Source: Bradyrhizobium sp. C9 (GTDB lineage: Bacteria > Pseudomonadota > Alphaproteobacteria > Rhizobiales > Xanthobacteraceae). Taken from it: a DNA stretch of 64,000 nucleotides. The notes beneath the pieces are model-generated. The model had not been told where the DNA came from and searched no databases. It saw only the letters and a program-made list of their open reading frames with translations. Both the position numbers and the translations under genes were made by a program. Where the stretch lies: positions 62,001-126,000 of the forward strand of contig NZ_NWTG01000012.1 of the NCBI RefSeq assembly GCF_002532045.1, given 5' to 3'. Shown here piece by piece: positions 25,919-34,295 of the stretch. Within the stretch, counting starts at the first letter, position 1. Each line of letters starts with the position of its first letter.

Positions 25919-26473
25919 CTAGCGCAGCCCTTCGTAGACCATCAGGCCGCGGGCGATGGCGAGCTTGCGCAGGGTCCGTGGCACCAGCCGCTCCTGGGGA
26001 TGCAGGTAGCGCCACGAGGTCAGCACGAGGTCGTGCAGCCGGGCGACGTCATCCTCGAACGGGGCGAGCAGGCCGGTCAGGCTTGCCGGCATATGGACGC
26101 GGGCGGTGAAGGGCAGCAGCAGCAGTTCGAGATGCGCCTTGGAGCCGGTTTCGGTCGTGGCGGTGACGCCGGCGATGGCCGGCAGGGTCTCTTCGACGAC
26201 ACAGGTGATGATGTCTTCGATCTCGCCGCGGCTCTCGTCGGTAAAAAGGGCAGAAAAGCTGCGGTTCTTGAGGTCGCAGCCGAGCAGGGCTGAGGTGCGG
26301 GTGCCGGCGACCCGGAACGGAAAGCGGGTCTCGCCGTCATAGGACAGCACGAAGATGTCGGACAGCAGCTCGCGCACCGCGGACGGTTCGAACTCACTCC
26401 GGTCGGGTGCACGCGCAGTGCCGCGCTTCGCATTCCAATAGGCGAAGAATTCGCGGCTCGAGCTGTGTTTCAT
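25919..26473 (-). CDS. PAS_5 (DUF1457) family protein
   Basis: This 184-residue cytoplasmic protein is of the PAS_5 family, common in alphaproteobacteria. It starts EFFAYWNAKRGTARAPDRSE and continues with a PAS-like core including FPFRVAGTRTSALLGCDLKN, then LLLPFTARVHMPASLTGLL. It has no output domain, so it may bind a ligand or a partner protein; the role is not established. The coding end is 135 bp from the cyclase start. Confidence 0.85.
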   Translation of the reverse strand: MKHSSSREFFAYWNAKRGTARAPDRSEFEPSAVRELLSDIFVLSYDGETRFPFRVAGTRTSALLGCDLKNRSFSALFTDESRGEIEDIITCVVEETLPAIAGVTATTETGSKAHLELLLLPFTARVHMPASLTGLLAPFEDDVARLHDLVLTSWRYLHPQERLVPRTLRKLAIARGLMVYEGLR

Positions 26474-26915
26474 CTAAAGAACCTTGCCCGGCACCTGGCT
26501 CGGCGGGACACATCTGTCCCGGTTTTGCGCAGGGGCCTTCCCTTCTCTGTTGTGCAGGGAAGGCTGTGCAGCGTCCATGCCGTGGCCGCGGTTTGGGCGG
26601 CTTATCGGCAGCTTTGTGTTGTTAACGTAAATTTAACTATGTCCTTGGCGGCTGCGGAACCTGCGCGTAGGGTCCGCGCGTTCCCGTTCGCCGGCTGCCC
26701 CAAGCGCCGGCGTAGTTGGTACACAGGTGGCATCGAACAGTTTGGTCACCGTGCGGGGAGGGGTGGGGATGTTCTCCTGATCCTCCTGGGGCACGAGAAG
26801 ACCAGCAGATCAGGGAGGGCGTTCTCAGCGCCCTCCCTTTATCTTTTGTTCCGATCGCTTTCGGTGCCGCACGCACCCGGTGTCCGATTTCGGGATTGTG
26901 CACTTGCACCGCAGC
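26474..26915. other. Intergenic region with terminator and possible small RNA
   Basis: No convincing protein gene is visible in these 442 bases. They include an AT-rich patch near 26620-26640 (gttgttaacgtaaatttaac), which is the best place for a promoter, and a strong terminator at 26813-26847. A transcript starting near the patch would be about 200 nt long and end at that terminator before the rhomboid gene. Confidence 0.5.
26813..26847 (+). terminator. Rho-independent terminator upstream of rhomboid gene
   Basis: GGGAGGGCG (26813-26821) pairs perfectly with CGCCCTCCC (26829-26837) around a 7-base loop, followed by TTTATCTTTT. No + strand gene precedes it within 4 kb, so it must end a non-coding transcript or a leader of the downstream gene. 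Confidence 0.8.
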
Positions 26916-27764
26916 ATGAAAGCCGCCTATCTGGGATGCACAGCCGCGTGCGAGGTCGCCGACCCCTTGGACTCCCATCCCGAATCCCCGCTCGAACCGC
27001 CGCCGGAGGCGCCGCGCGAGCCGATCCTGACCTTGCCGGCTGCGCTCACCGCCTATGTGCTCCTGATCGCGGTGATCCATCTGCGGGTGCTGCTGCCGCC
27101 GGAGATGGAGAACTGGACCATCGACGTGTTCGGCTTCATCCCGAAGCGCTACGATTCGACGCTGCTCGACATCACCTTCCCGGGCGGAGACGGCGCCAAG
27201 GTCTGGACCTTCGTCACCTATTCGCTGCTGCATGCCAACCTCACGCATATCGGCTTCAATGTGCTGTGGCTGCTGCCGTTCGGCAGCGCACTGGCGCGGC
27301 GGTTCGGCGCGGTGCGCTTCTTTGTCTTCATGGCGGTGACGGCGGCCGCCGGCGCGCTCGCGCATCTGTTGACGCACGAGCACGCCATTGCGCCGATGAT
27401 CGGTGCGTCGGCCTCGGTCTCGGGGACGATGGCGGCGGCGATGCGCTTCGCCTTTGTGAAGGGCAGCTTCCTGTCGTTCAGCCGGGGCGATGCCGATGCG
27501 GCCGCCAAGGTGCCGGCGCTGTCGCTGTGGCAGGCGCTGTGCAACGGACGGGTGCTCGCCTTCCTGGCGATCTGGTTCGGCGTCAATATCCTGTTCGGCG
27601 CCACCTCGCTGTCGCTTGGTGCCGAGGATGCGAGCGTCGCCTGGCAGGCGCATATCGGCGGCTTCCTCGCCGGGCTGTTGCTGTTCTCGCTGTTCGATCC
27701 GATTCCGCGCGCGCGAGACGATGCTGCGGATGCGTCGTCGGTGGACCAGTCAGGCCGCGTCTGA
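26916..27764 (+). CDS. Rhomboid-family intramembrane serine protease
   Basis: This ~282-residue membrane protein has six or seven helices and the rhomboid catalytic features: HANLTHIGFN (oxyanion His and Asn), the nucleophile in GASASVSG near residue 163, and the His in WQAHIGGFLAG near residue 246. The usual GxSG is GASA here, so the Gly after the nucleophile is replaced by Ala. An acidic/Pro-rich cytoplasmic N-terminus (residues ~10-35) precedes the first helix. The start is uncertain: ATG 26916 or the upstream GTG 26880. It would cleave transmembrane substrates in the inner membrane; substrates are unknown. Confidence 0.85.
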   Translation: MKAAYLGCTAACEVADPLDSHPESPLEPPPEAPREPILTLPAALTAYVLLIAVIHLRVLLPPEMENWTIDVFGFIPKRYDSTLLDITFPGGDGAKVWTFVTYSLLHANLTHIGFNVLWLLPFGSALARRFGAVRFFVFMAVTAAAGALAHLLTHEHAIAPMIGASASVSGTMAAAMRFAFVKGSFLSFSRGDADAAAKVPALSLWQALCNGRVLAFLAIWFGVNILFGATSLSLGAEDASVAWQAHIGGFLAGLLLFSLFDPIPRARDDAADASSVDQSGRV

Positions 27765-27952
27765 TCGCCGCTTGCGGCTCGGTTCGAATTCCTCCATCAT
27801 CTTTGCGGCACAGAACAAAGCGGGCCGACACATCGAGCCCAGCTACCGACCGCGCCCCGGAACCGAAATCGGCGCGGAACTGTTGATTGAAGACTCTGGC
27901 GAACAGGCTCGACCCCGCTGAAGCGGGCGCGAGCGGATTCAGGGAGGCGGCA

Positions 27953-28381
27953 ATGACGGTACGTTCCATTCTCGATGCAAAGGGCCATCAGGTCATGAGC
28001 GTCGCGCCCGGCGCGAAGCTCTCGGCCGCGGTCAAACTGCTCGGTGAGCGCAAGATCGGCGCCGTGCTGGTGATGGAGCAGGGCCGGATGGAAGGCATCC
28101 TGTCGGAGCGAGACATCGTGCGCGTGCTCTCGGAGCGCGGGGCCGGCGTGTTGGACGAGCCGGTGAGCGCGGTGATGACCAAGAAGGTCGTGAGCTGCCG
28201 CCAGTCCGACACGGTCAGCGGGCTGATGGAGATGATGACCACCGGCAAGTTCCGCCACCTCCCTGTCGTCGAGGACGGCAAGGTGGTCGGGCTGATCTCG
28301 ATCGGCGATGTCGTCAAGCGCCGCGTGCAGGAATATGAGCACGAGCAGGAAGCGCTGCGCGACTATATCAAGACCGCCTGA
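27953..28381 (+). CDS. CBS-domain pair protein
   Basis: This 142-residue protein is made almost entirely of two CBS motifs (a Bateman module), residues ~8-65 and ~75-130. It includes ILSERDIVRVLSERG and FRHLPVVEDGKVVGLISIGD. Such stand-alone modules bind adenosine nucleotides and regulate partner proteins. AGGGAGG lies just upstream of ATG 27953. No catalytic domain is present. It converges on the patatin gene. Confidence 0.9.
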   Translation: MTVRSILDAKGHQVMSVAPGAKLSAAVKLLGERKIGAVLVMEQGRMEGILSERDIVRVLSERGAGVLDEPVSAVMTKKVVSCRQSDTVSGLMEMMTTGKFRHLPVVEDGKVVGLISIGDVVKRRVQEYEHEQEALRDYIKTA

Positions 28382-28398
28382 GCAAGACCGCCTGAGCG

Positions 28399-29445
28399 CT
28401 ACTTCCCGGTGGTGCCCGCGCCGTTGGACGGCGGCACCAGGATGTCGATGGCTTCCTCGATCGCGCCGATGGCGCGTTCGGCCGCGCGGATGCCGTGTGC
28501 GATCAGGTCGTCGGCGCGGTGGAAGTCGAACCAGCCGATCTGACCGACGCGCGGCGAGATCAGCATGTCGGGCGGATCGCCGGCGAGGCGCGCACGGGTG
28601 ATGCGGTCCTGCATGATGTTGAAGGCGTCGACCATCACGCTCGAGATCCCGGGCCGGCTGGCGCTGCCGAAAAACTCCCGCTTCACGGTCCGTTCGGCGG
28701 AGAAGAAGCGGCCGAACCGCCGCTTCGGAGCCTCCGGCTCAATCTCTGCCTCGGCGGTCACCGCGACCGTCACCTCGGGCGCGGCGGACGGCCCGTGATT
28801 GTAGATCGTGGTCGAATGCGCGAACACGTCGCTGGAGAGGTTCGCCGCAATGACGATCTCGGCGCCGAGGGCGCGGGCGGCCGAAACCGGCACCGGATTG
28901 ACCAGCGCGCCGTCGACCAGCCAGCGGTCGCCGATCAGCACCGGCGCGAAGATGCCGGGCAGGGCGTAGGAGGCGCGCATGGCGTCGACCACGCGGCCCT
29001 GGGTCAGCCAGATTTCGTGGCCGGTGCGCACTTCGGTTGCGACGCTGGCGAACTTGACCGCGAGGTCCTCGATCATGACCTGGCCCAGCGCCGCCTCGAT
29101 CTCGGCGGCGAGCTTGGCGCCGCCGATCAGGCCGGAGCCGTTGAGGCGGATGTCGAGGTAGCCGAGCACACTGCGCGGCTGCAGGCTGCGGGCCCACTGC
29201 TCGAGCTTGTCGATATGGCCCGCCGCATAGGCGCCGCCGACCACGGAGCCGATCGAGGTGCCGACCACGACGTTGGGGACGATGCCATGGGCGAGCAGGG
29301 TCTTGATGATGCCGATATGGGCAAAGCCGCGCGCGGCGCCGCCGCCAAGCGCAAGTCCGATCACCGGACGGCGAACCGGTCCCAGTCCTACCTTGTCGGG
29401 GCCGTCGGAGCTCTTTTGGCCTCGGCCCATCCAGCTATCCAACAC
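28399..29445 (-). CDS. Patatin-like phospholipase (RssA-type)
   Basis: This 348-residue patatin-domain hydrolase has its domain over residues ~25-220. The motifs are GGGAARGFAHIG (oxyanion), GTSIGS (nucleophile Ser) and DGALVNPVP (catalytic Asp). The ~120-residue C-terminal extension is charged and may guide membrane or partner binding. It resembles the RssA/YchK group, probably a cytoplasmic phospholipase or acylhydrolase. It is the second patatin in the window and lacks the cyclic-nucleotide domain of the first. Confidence 0.9.
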   Translation of the reverse strand: MLDSWMGRGQKSSDGPDKVGLGPVRRPVIGLALGGGAARGFAHIGIIKTLLAHGIVPNVVVGTSIGSVVGGAYAAGHIDKLEQWARSLQPRSVLGYLDIRLNGSGLIGGAKLAAEIEAALGQVMIEDLAVKFASVATEVRTGHEIWLTQGRVVDAMRASYALPGIFAPVLIGDRWLVDGALVNPVPVSAARALGAEIVIAANLSSDVFAHSTTIYNHGPSAAPEVTVAVTAEAEIEPEAPKRRFGRFFSAERTVKREFFGSASRPGISSVMVDAFNIMQDRITRARLAGDPPDMLISPRVGQIGWFDFHRADDLIAHGIRAAERAIGAIEEAIDILVPPSNGAGTTGK

Positions 29446-29696
29446 GACAAATCTCCTGCCAGCACGAGACTAGGCCGCGCGGCACGGCTATGCCAGCGTC
29501 GTCCGGTTTCATGGTTATTCCCCTCAGGGCATGATTCATGCCCCTGGTGGACCGCGGTAGGCAGGGAATGTGACTGGACCGCGACGACAGGTCTAACATC
29601 GGCTTGATCGAGCGGTTCCAAACCGGGATGGCGCCTCCGGGACTGTGACAAAGCCTTGGAAGAAGGCTTGAATTTGCCGCGTTTTCGTTGAAAAGC

Positions 29697-30773
29697 ATGA
29701 TGATGACTTCGAGGGGCAACGGCATCGGCGGATGCGGGCGGGGCATGCGGCTCCTTCCGCTATTGACGCTTGCGGCATTTTTGCTCGCCCTGGTCCCCAC
29801 TTCCGTGTCGGCGCAGTTCTTCAGCGACCGGCCGCCGCCGATCCCGCCTGCCTCGGTTCCGGACGTACCGTCCGGCCCGGCGCTGAATTTGGCGCCGCCG
29901 TCCGGGCCCGGTTCGGGGCCCGTGCTGCCCGGTCCGCTGACCCAGCCGACCATCGTCCAGCCGTCGATCGCGACCGTGCCGCCGGTGACGCCACCGGCCG
30001 GCTCGCCGACCGCCGGGCAGGCGGTGCTGTCGCTGACCGCGCGTTACGGCAAGGACCTGCCGGTGATCAATGCCGGGCTGGTGTGGCGGGTGTTCGCCGA
30101 CAAGCCGGACGACAACGGCACCTACAAGCTGATCCGCGAGGAGCGCGGGGCGACGCCCAACGTCGTGCTGCCGCCCGGCAACTATGTCGTCCATGTCGCG
30201 CTCGGCCTCGTCAGCGCGGTCCGTGCCGTCAGCCTGAAGTCGGAGACCGACCGCGAGTCCTTCGTGCTGCCGGCCGGGGGCCTGCGGATCGAAGGCCGGG
30301 TCGGCACCAGCAAGATCCCGGCCAACCAGATCTCGTTCGCGATCTACAAGGGCAGCCAGTTCGACGGCTCGGACCGTGGCCCGCTGGTGCCCAACGTGTC
30401 CGCCGGCGACGTCGCACTGCTGCCCGAGGGCACCTATTACATCGTCTCCAACTATGGTGACGCCAACTCGGTGGTGCGCTCCGACATTCGCGTCGCGGCG
30501 GGCAAGCTGACCGACGTCACCGTCACGCATCGCGCGGCCGTCATCACTCTCAAGCTGGTCAGCGAGAAGGGCGGCGAGGCGCTCGCCAACACCGCATGGT
30601 CGGTGATCACGCCCGGCGGCGACGTCATCAAGGAATCGATCGGCGCGTTCCCGCGCGTCGTGCTCTCCGAAGGCGAGTATCGTGCGATCGCCAAGAACGA
30701 GGGCAAGGTGTTCGAGCGTCCCTTCAACGTCGTCAACGGCGTCGATGGCGAAGTCGAGGTCGTGGCGCGCTGA
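29697..30773 (+). CDS. Secreted protein of three tandem beta-domain repeats
   Basis: I do not recognise a named family. The 358-residue protein has a signal peptide (LLPLLTLAAFLLALVPTSVSAQ), a Pro-rich linker (~residues 30-105), and three similar domains. Each domain contains a [LV]LxxGxY turn: VVLPPGNYVVHV, ALLPEGTYYIVS and VVLSEGEYRAIA, spaced about 85-100 residues. The pattern resembles carboxypeptidase-regulatory-like or other Ig-type sandwiches, which is inference. It is probably periplasmic or outer-membrane associated. The start is one of three consecutive ATGs (29697-29705); the TTG at 29688 is less likely. It stands alone. Confidence 0.7.
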   Translation: MMMTSRGNGIGGCGRGMRLLPLLTLAAFLLALVPTSVSAQFFSDRPPPIPPASVPDVPSGPALNLAPPSGPGSGPVLPGPLTQPTIVQPSIATVPPVTPPAGSPTAGQAVLSLTARYGKDLPVINAGLVWRVFADKPDDNGTYKLIREERGATPNVVLPPGNYVVHVALGLVSAVRAVSLKSETDRESFVLPAGGLRIEGRVGTSKIPANQISFAIYKGSQFDGSDRGPLVPNVSAGDVALLPEGTYYIVSNYGDANSVVRSDIRVAAGKLTDVTVTHRAAVITLKLVSEKGGEALANTAWSVITPGGDVIKESIGAFPRVVLSEGEYRAIAKNEGKVFERPFNVVNGVDGEVEVVAR

Positions 30774-30980
30774 CGGTGCGGCCGCGCCGCATTTCATGCG
30801 GCTGTCATAGTCTCTAACGTGAACTAACCATCGCGTGAGTTTGAGCTGTCATAATCGCTGGCGGCGACGCACCGCATCGCTATTTTTACATGGCGTTAAG
30901 CCGCGGCATGACTTGGATGCCACGGGGACTAAAGCGCGCTGAGTTCACGTCGTGTCGTCATCGCGCCTTGGCTTTTTGCC

Positions 30981-31031
30981 CGAGCATGATCTTTCGGAAA
31001 GCCGCTTCGCACTTTTCCGGATCGGGCTCTG
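30981..31031. repeat. Rhizobial palindromic intergenic repeat
   Basis: The sequence gagcatgatctttcggaaag, then a loop and cacttttccggatcgggctc, forms an imperfect palindrome. I recognise this type as a widespread intergenic element in rhizobia and Bradyrhizobium. It lies in the 282-bp gap before the GGDEF-EAL gene. Confidence 0.65.
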
Positions 31032-31055
31032 GCGTTTGCGTGAACGGGGCGTGCC

Positions 31056-33539
31056 ATGATCATGGCCAACAACAAATCAGCAAAGACATCGGCCAAGTTC
31101 AATTCCGAGATGTTCGCCGACGTTCCGGTTCTGCAACGCAAGTGGCAGGCGGCGGTCCGTCCCGGTGAAAAGCTGCCGCATTATGAAGACGTGATGCTCG
31201 GCAGTCTCGGTCGGCTCGCCGATCACATCGTGCTGCTGCGAAACGTCGACGGCGTGCTCAGCGTCTCGCACGCCGGCCGCTACGTCCAGACGTGGCTGAA
31301 CGACGAGCGTTGGGACATTCCGCTCAGCGCGCTGCCGCCGGACTGCGCGACGGCATTGACCGAAGCCGCCGCGAATGCGCGCGAGAATTGCCGGCCCTAT
31401 CTCGCGTCGGCGCATTGCGTGCGTGACGGTCTGGTGCGGACCTTCGATGTGCTGGCGCTGCCGACGCGGTCGCGCTGGGGCGGCATCCTGGTCGGCGTCT
31501 ACGTCAACGAACGCAATGCGCAGTACAATCTTCTCGATACGATCTTCTCGGCCACGGACGAGGGCGTGCTGTCGCTCGCCGCGATCCGCGACGCGCGGGG
31601 CGAGGCGGCCGACTTCCAGATCGTGCATCTCAACCAGGGCGCTGCAAAGCTCCTGATGCAGCCCGCGACCGAATTGCTGTGGCGCCGGCTCAGCGCCGGC
31701 GGCAATCCGCTTGCGGCACCGGCGGTGATGAACCGCCTGCGCGAATTCGTCGGAAGCGGTCCTGTCGGCCAATTCGAGATCGACAGCGGCGATCGCTGCC
31801 TGCGGCTCGGTGTCACGGCGTTTGGCGACATGCTGTCGCTGACCGTCTCCGACGTCACCGCGCTGAAGCAGCGCGAACTGTCGTTCCGCCTGCTGTTCGA
31901 GAACAACCCGATGCCGATGTGGGTATTCGACGCCGGCACGATGGAATTCCTCAGCGTCAACGACGCCGCCGTTCAGCACTATGGGTACAGCCGGGAGAGA
32001 TTTCTCGGCATGACGCTGCGGCAGATCTGGCCGGAGGATGAGTGGGCGATGCACAGCGCCGCCTTGCGCGAGGTCGGCGACGTCTATCAATCGAGCCGCG
32101 ACTGGCGGCACATCAAGGCTGACGGCACCGAGATCCACGTGCTGACCTTCGGACGCAGGGTGGCGTTCGAGGGCCGCGACGGCTATCTGGTCGCGGTGGT
32201 CGACATCACCGAACGCCGTGCCGCCGAAGCGCGGATCGCGCACATGGCGCACCATGACGGTCTGACCAACCTGCCGAACCGCGATTTCTACCAGGAGCGA
32301 CTGCGCGAGGCGCTGGAGCGCAGCCACTCCGGCAACAGACGCGTCGCGGTGATGTGCATCGATCTCGATTTGTTCAAGAACGTCAACGATTCCTTCGGGC
32401 ATCCGATGGGCGACCGGCTGCTCAAGCTGGTGGCGGAGCGGCTGCGCGACGTGGTCCGCGACGACAATGTCGCAGCCCGTCTCGGTGGCGACGAGTTCGC
32501 GGTCGTGCTTGCCGCGGATGTCTCGCCGAACGAAGCGAGCGCTTTTGCCGAGCGGCTGATCGATGCCCTGAGCGCGCCCTACAAGATCGACGGGCTCGAA
32601 GTTGTGGTCGGCGCCAGCGTCGGGATCGCGCTGTCGCCCGGTGACGGCACGACGTCGGAAGAATTGATGCGCAACGCCGACATGGCGCTGTATCGCGCCA
32701 AGTCCGAGGGCGGCGGCGTGCATCATTTCTTCGAGCCCGAGATGGATCAGCAGGCGCAGAAGCGCCGCGACATGGAGCGCGATCTGCGCGCGGCCTTCAG
32801 CAATGGCGAGTTCGAGCTGCACTACCAGCCGCTGGTCGATATCGCCGCCGACCGCATCAGTGGCTTCGAGTCGCTGCTGCGGTGGCAGCACCCGCAGAAG
32901 GGCATGGTCTCGCCGGCGGAGTTCATTCCGGTTGCGGAAGACATCGGCCTGATCGTCGCGCTCGGCGAATGGGTGCTGCGCGAAGCCTGCGCCGAGGCGA
33001 TGAAGTGGCCCGCCGACGTCAAGGTCGCGGTCAATCTGTCGCCGGTGCAGTTCCGCAGCCGCAACCTGGTCCAGGCCGTGATCTCGGCACTGGCGCATTC
33101 CGGCCTGTCGGCGCGCCGGCTCGAGCTCGAGATCACCGAGTCGGTGTTTTTGGCCGAGACCGAGGCCAATCTCGCGCTCCTGCATCAGCTGCGCGAGCTC
33201 GGCGTCAGCATCTCGATGGACGATTTCGGCACCGGCTATTCCAGCCTGAGCTATCTGCGCAGCTTCCCGTTCGACAAGATCAAGATCGACCGCTCGTTCG
33301 TGAAGGACCTCGCCCGGCGCTCCGATTGTCTGGCGATCGTGCGCGCAATCTCCGGCCTCGGCCGTAGCCTCAAGATCACCACGACCGCGGAAGGGGTCGA
33401 GACAACAGACCAGCTCGACTGGCTGCGTGCCGAAGGCTGCAACGAGGTGCAGGGTTTCCTGTTCAGCGCGGCGCGGCCCGGGCACGAGATCGCAGCGTTG
33501 CTGCGCGGCTTTGCGGAGCGAGCGTCGAAGGCGGCGTAA
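31056..33539 (+). CDS. PAS-GGDEF-EAL cyclic-di-GMP signalling protein
   Basis: This 827-residue cytoplasmic protein controls cyclic di-GMP. An N-terminal PAS-like region (residues ~20-150) and two further PAS-type segments (including FENNPMPMWVFDAGTMEFLS near 285) precede the GGDEF domain (RLGGDEFAVV near residue 477, intact active site). The EAL domain follows, with signature FESLLRW, so E-S-L replaces E-A-L but the catalytic Glu is kept. VNLSPVQF, ITES, DDFGTGYSSL and KIDRSFV supply the metal and base residues. Both activities look possible. Two ATGs (31056, 31062) could start it. No transmembrane helix is seen. Confidence 0.93.
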   Translation: MIMANNKSAKTSAKFNSEMFADVPVLQRKWQAAVRPGEKLPHYEDVMLGSLGRLADHIVLLRNVDGVLSVSHAGRYVQTWLNDERWDIPLSALPPDCATALTEAAANARENCRPYLASAHCVRDGLVRTFDVLALPTRSRWGGILVGVYVNERNAQYNLLDTIFSATDEGVLSLAAIRDARGEAADFQIVHLNQGAAKLLMQPATELLWRRLSAGGNPLAAPAVMNRLREFVGSGPVGQFEIDSGDRCLRLGVTAFGDMLSLTVSDVTALKQRELSFRLLFENNPMPMWVFDAGTMEFLSVNDAAVQHYGYSRERFLGMTLRQIWPEDEWAMHSAALREVGDVYQSSRDWRHIKADGTEIHVLTFGRRVAFEGRDGYLVAVVDITERRAAEARIAHMAHHDGLTNLPNRDFYQERLREALERSHSGNRRVAVMCIDLDLFKNVNDSFGHPMGDRLLKLVAERLRDVVRDDNVAARLGGDEFAVVLAADVSPNEASAFAERLIDALSAPYKIDGLEVVVGASVGIALSPGDGTTSEELMRNADMALYRAKSEGGGVHHFFEPEMDQQAQKRRDMERDLRAAFSNGEFELHYQPLVDIAADRISGFESLLRWQHPQKGMVSPAEFIPVAEDIGLIVALGEWVLREACAEAMKWPADVKVAVNLSPVQFRSRNLVQAVISALAHSGLSARRLELEITESVFLAETEANLALLHQLRELGVSISMDDFGTGYSSLSYLRSFPFDKIKIDRSFVKDLARRSDCLAIVRAISGLGRSLKITTTAEGVETTDQLDWLRAEGCNEVQGFLFSAARPGHEIAALLRGFAERASKAA

Positions 33540-33550
33540 TTCTCCGCTCG

Positions 33551-33636
33551 CCATGGCCGGGCTTGATCCGGCCATCAATCATTCTTCGGAAGAGTCTTTC
33601 GGTGGATGGATTGCCGGGTCTAACCCGGCAACGACA
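33551..33636. repeat. Double-palindrome intergenic repeat
   Basis: ATGGCCGGGCTTGATCCGGCCAT and TTGCCGGGTCTAACCCGGCAA-type hairpins are joined by about 40 bases, between the convergent GGDEF-EAL and nitroreductase genes. I recognise similar GGCCGGG/CCCGGC elements from Bradyrhizobium intergenic DNA. It may end transcripts from both sides. Confidence 0.6.
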
Positions 33637-33647
33637 GATCTAGGGTA

Positions 33648-34211
33648 TCAAAACCGCGTCACGATATCCGACAGCGACGGACGAGGGCGATCCTCGCTCG
33701 GCTTGGTCGGGGTCCCGATGTGAATGAGCCCAGCGAGCTTCTCGTCGGGCTTCAGGCCGAGACCGTCGAGCACGTCGCGGTCGAAGGCAAACCAGCCGGT
33801 CAGCCAGCAGGCGCCGTAGCCGAGCGCGGTCGCCGCGGTGACGATGTTCATCGCGCTGGCGCCGGCCGACAATTCCTGCTCCCACGGCGGCACCTTCGGG
33901 TGCGGCTTGGTGAAGGAGACCACGCCGATCACCAGCGGCGCATCGGTCAGGCGCTTCTTCTCGACCTCGATGTCGGAGGCGGGCGCACCGGGATTCTTGC
34001 GGGCAAACACCTTGGCGATCACGTCGCCGGCGCGGGCGCGCGCCTCGCCTTCGAACACGATGAAGCGCCACGGCGCCAGCTTGCCGTGGTCGGGCACGCG
34101 CGCGCCGATGGTCAGGATGGTCTCGAGCTCGGCCGCGGACGGGCCGGGGCCGGTCATCTCGCGCGGTTTCATCGAGCGGCGTGTCTTCAGGAGTTCAATG
34201 GCATCGGGCAC
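33648..34211 (-). CDS. Nitroreductase-family FMN enzyme (YdjA-like)
   Basis: This 187-residue protein has the short YdjA-type nitroreductase pattern. RRSMKPREM near the start holds the FMN phosphate-binding Arg residues. APWRFIVFEG, the central ATALGYGACWLTGW and the final IHIGTP segments complete the fold. It would use NAD(P)H and FMN to reduce nitro or quinone-like compounds. The start is set at GTG 34211, eight bases after AAGGA; ATG 34244 would add 11 residues. Substrate unknown. Confidence 0.87.
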   Translation of the reverse strand: MPDAIELLKTRRSMKPREMTGPGPSAAELETILTIGARVPDHGKLAPWRFIVFEGEARARAGDVIAKVFARKNPGAPASDIEVEKKRLTDAPLVIGVVSFTKPHPKVPPWEQELSAGASAMNIVTAATALGYGACWLTGWFAFDRDVLDGLGLKPDEKLAGLIHIGTPTKPSEDRPRPSLSDIVTRF

Positions 34212-34295
34212 GGAAATGTCCTTCAAGTGGAGTCGTGCCCCCAAGATGGGGGCACGACCAGGCCGACGAAAGCCAGTTTAGACCGATTGTGAAGA

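Noticed and set aside
31077..33578. Long antisense ORF opposite the GGDEF-EAL gene
   Set aside because: It is a codon-position shadow. The + strand protein has intact GGDEF and EAL motifs, and the antisense product has no recognisable motif.
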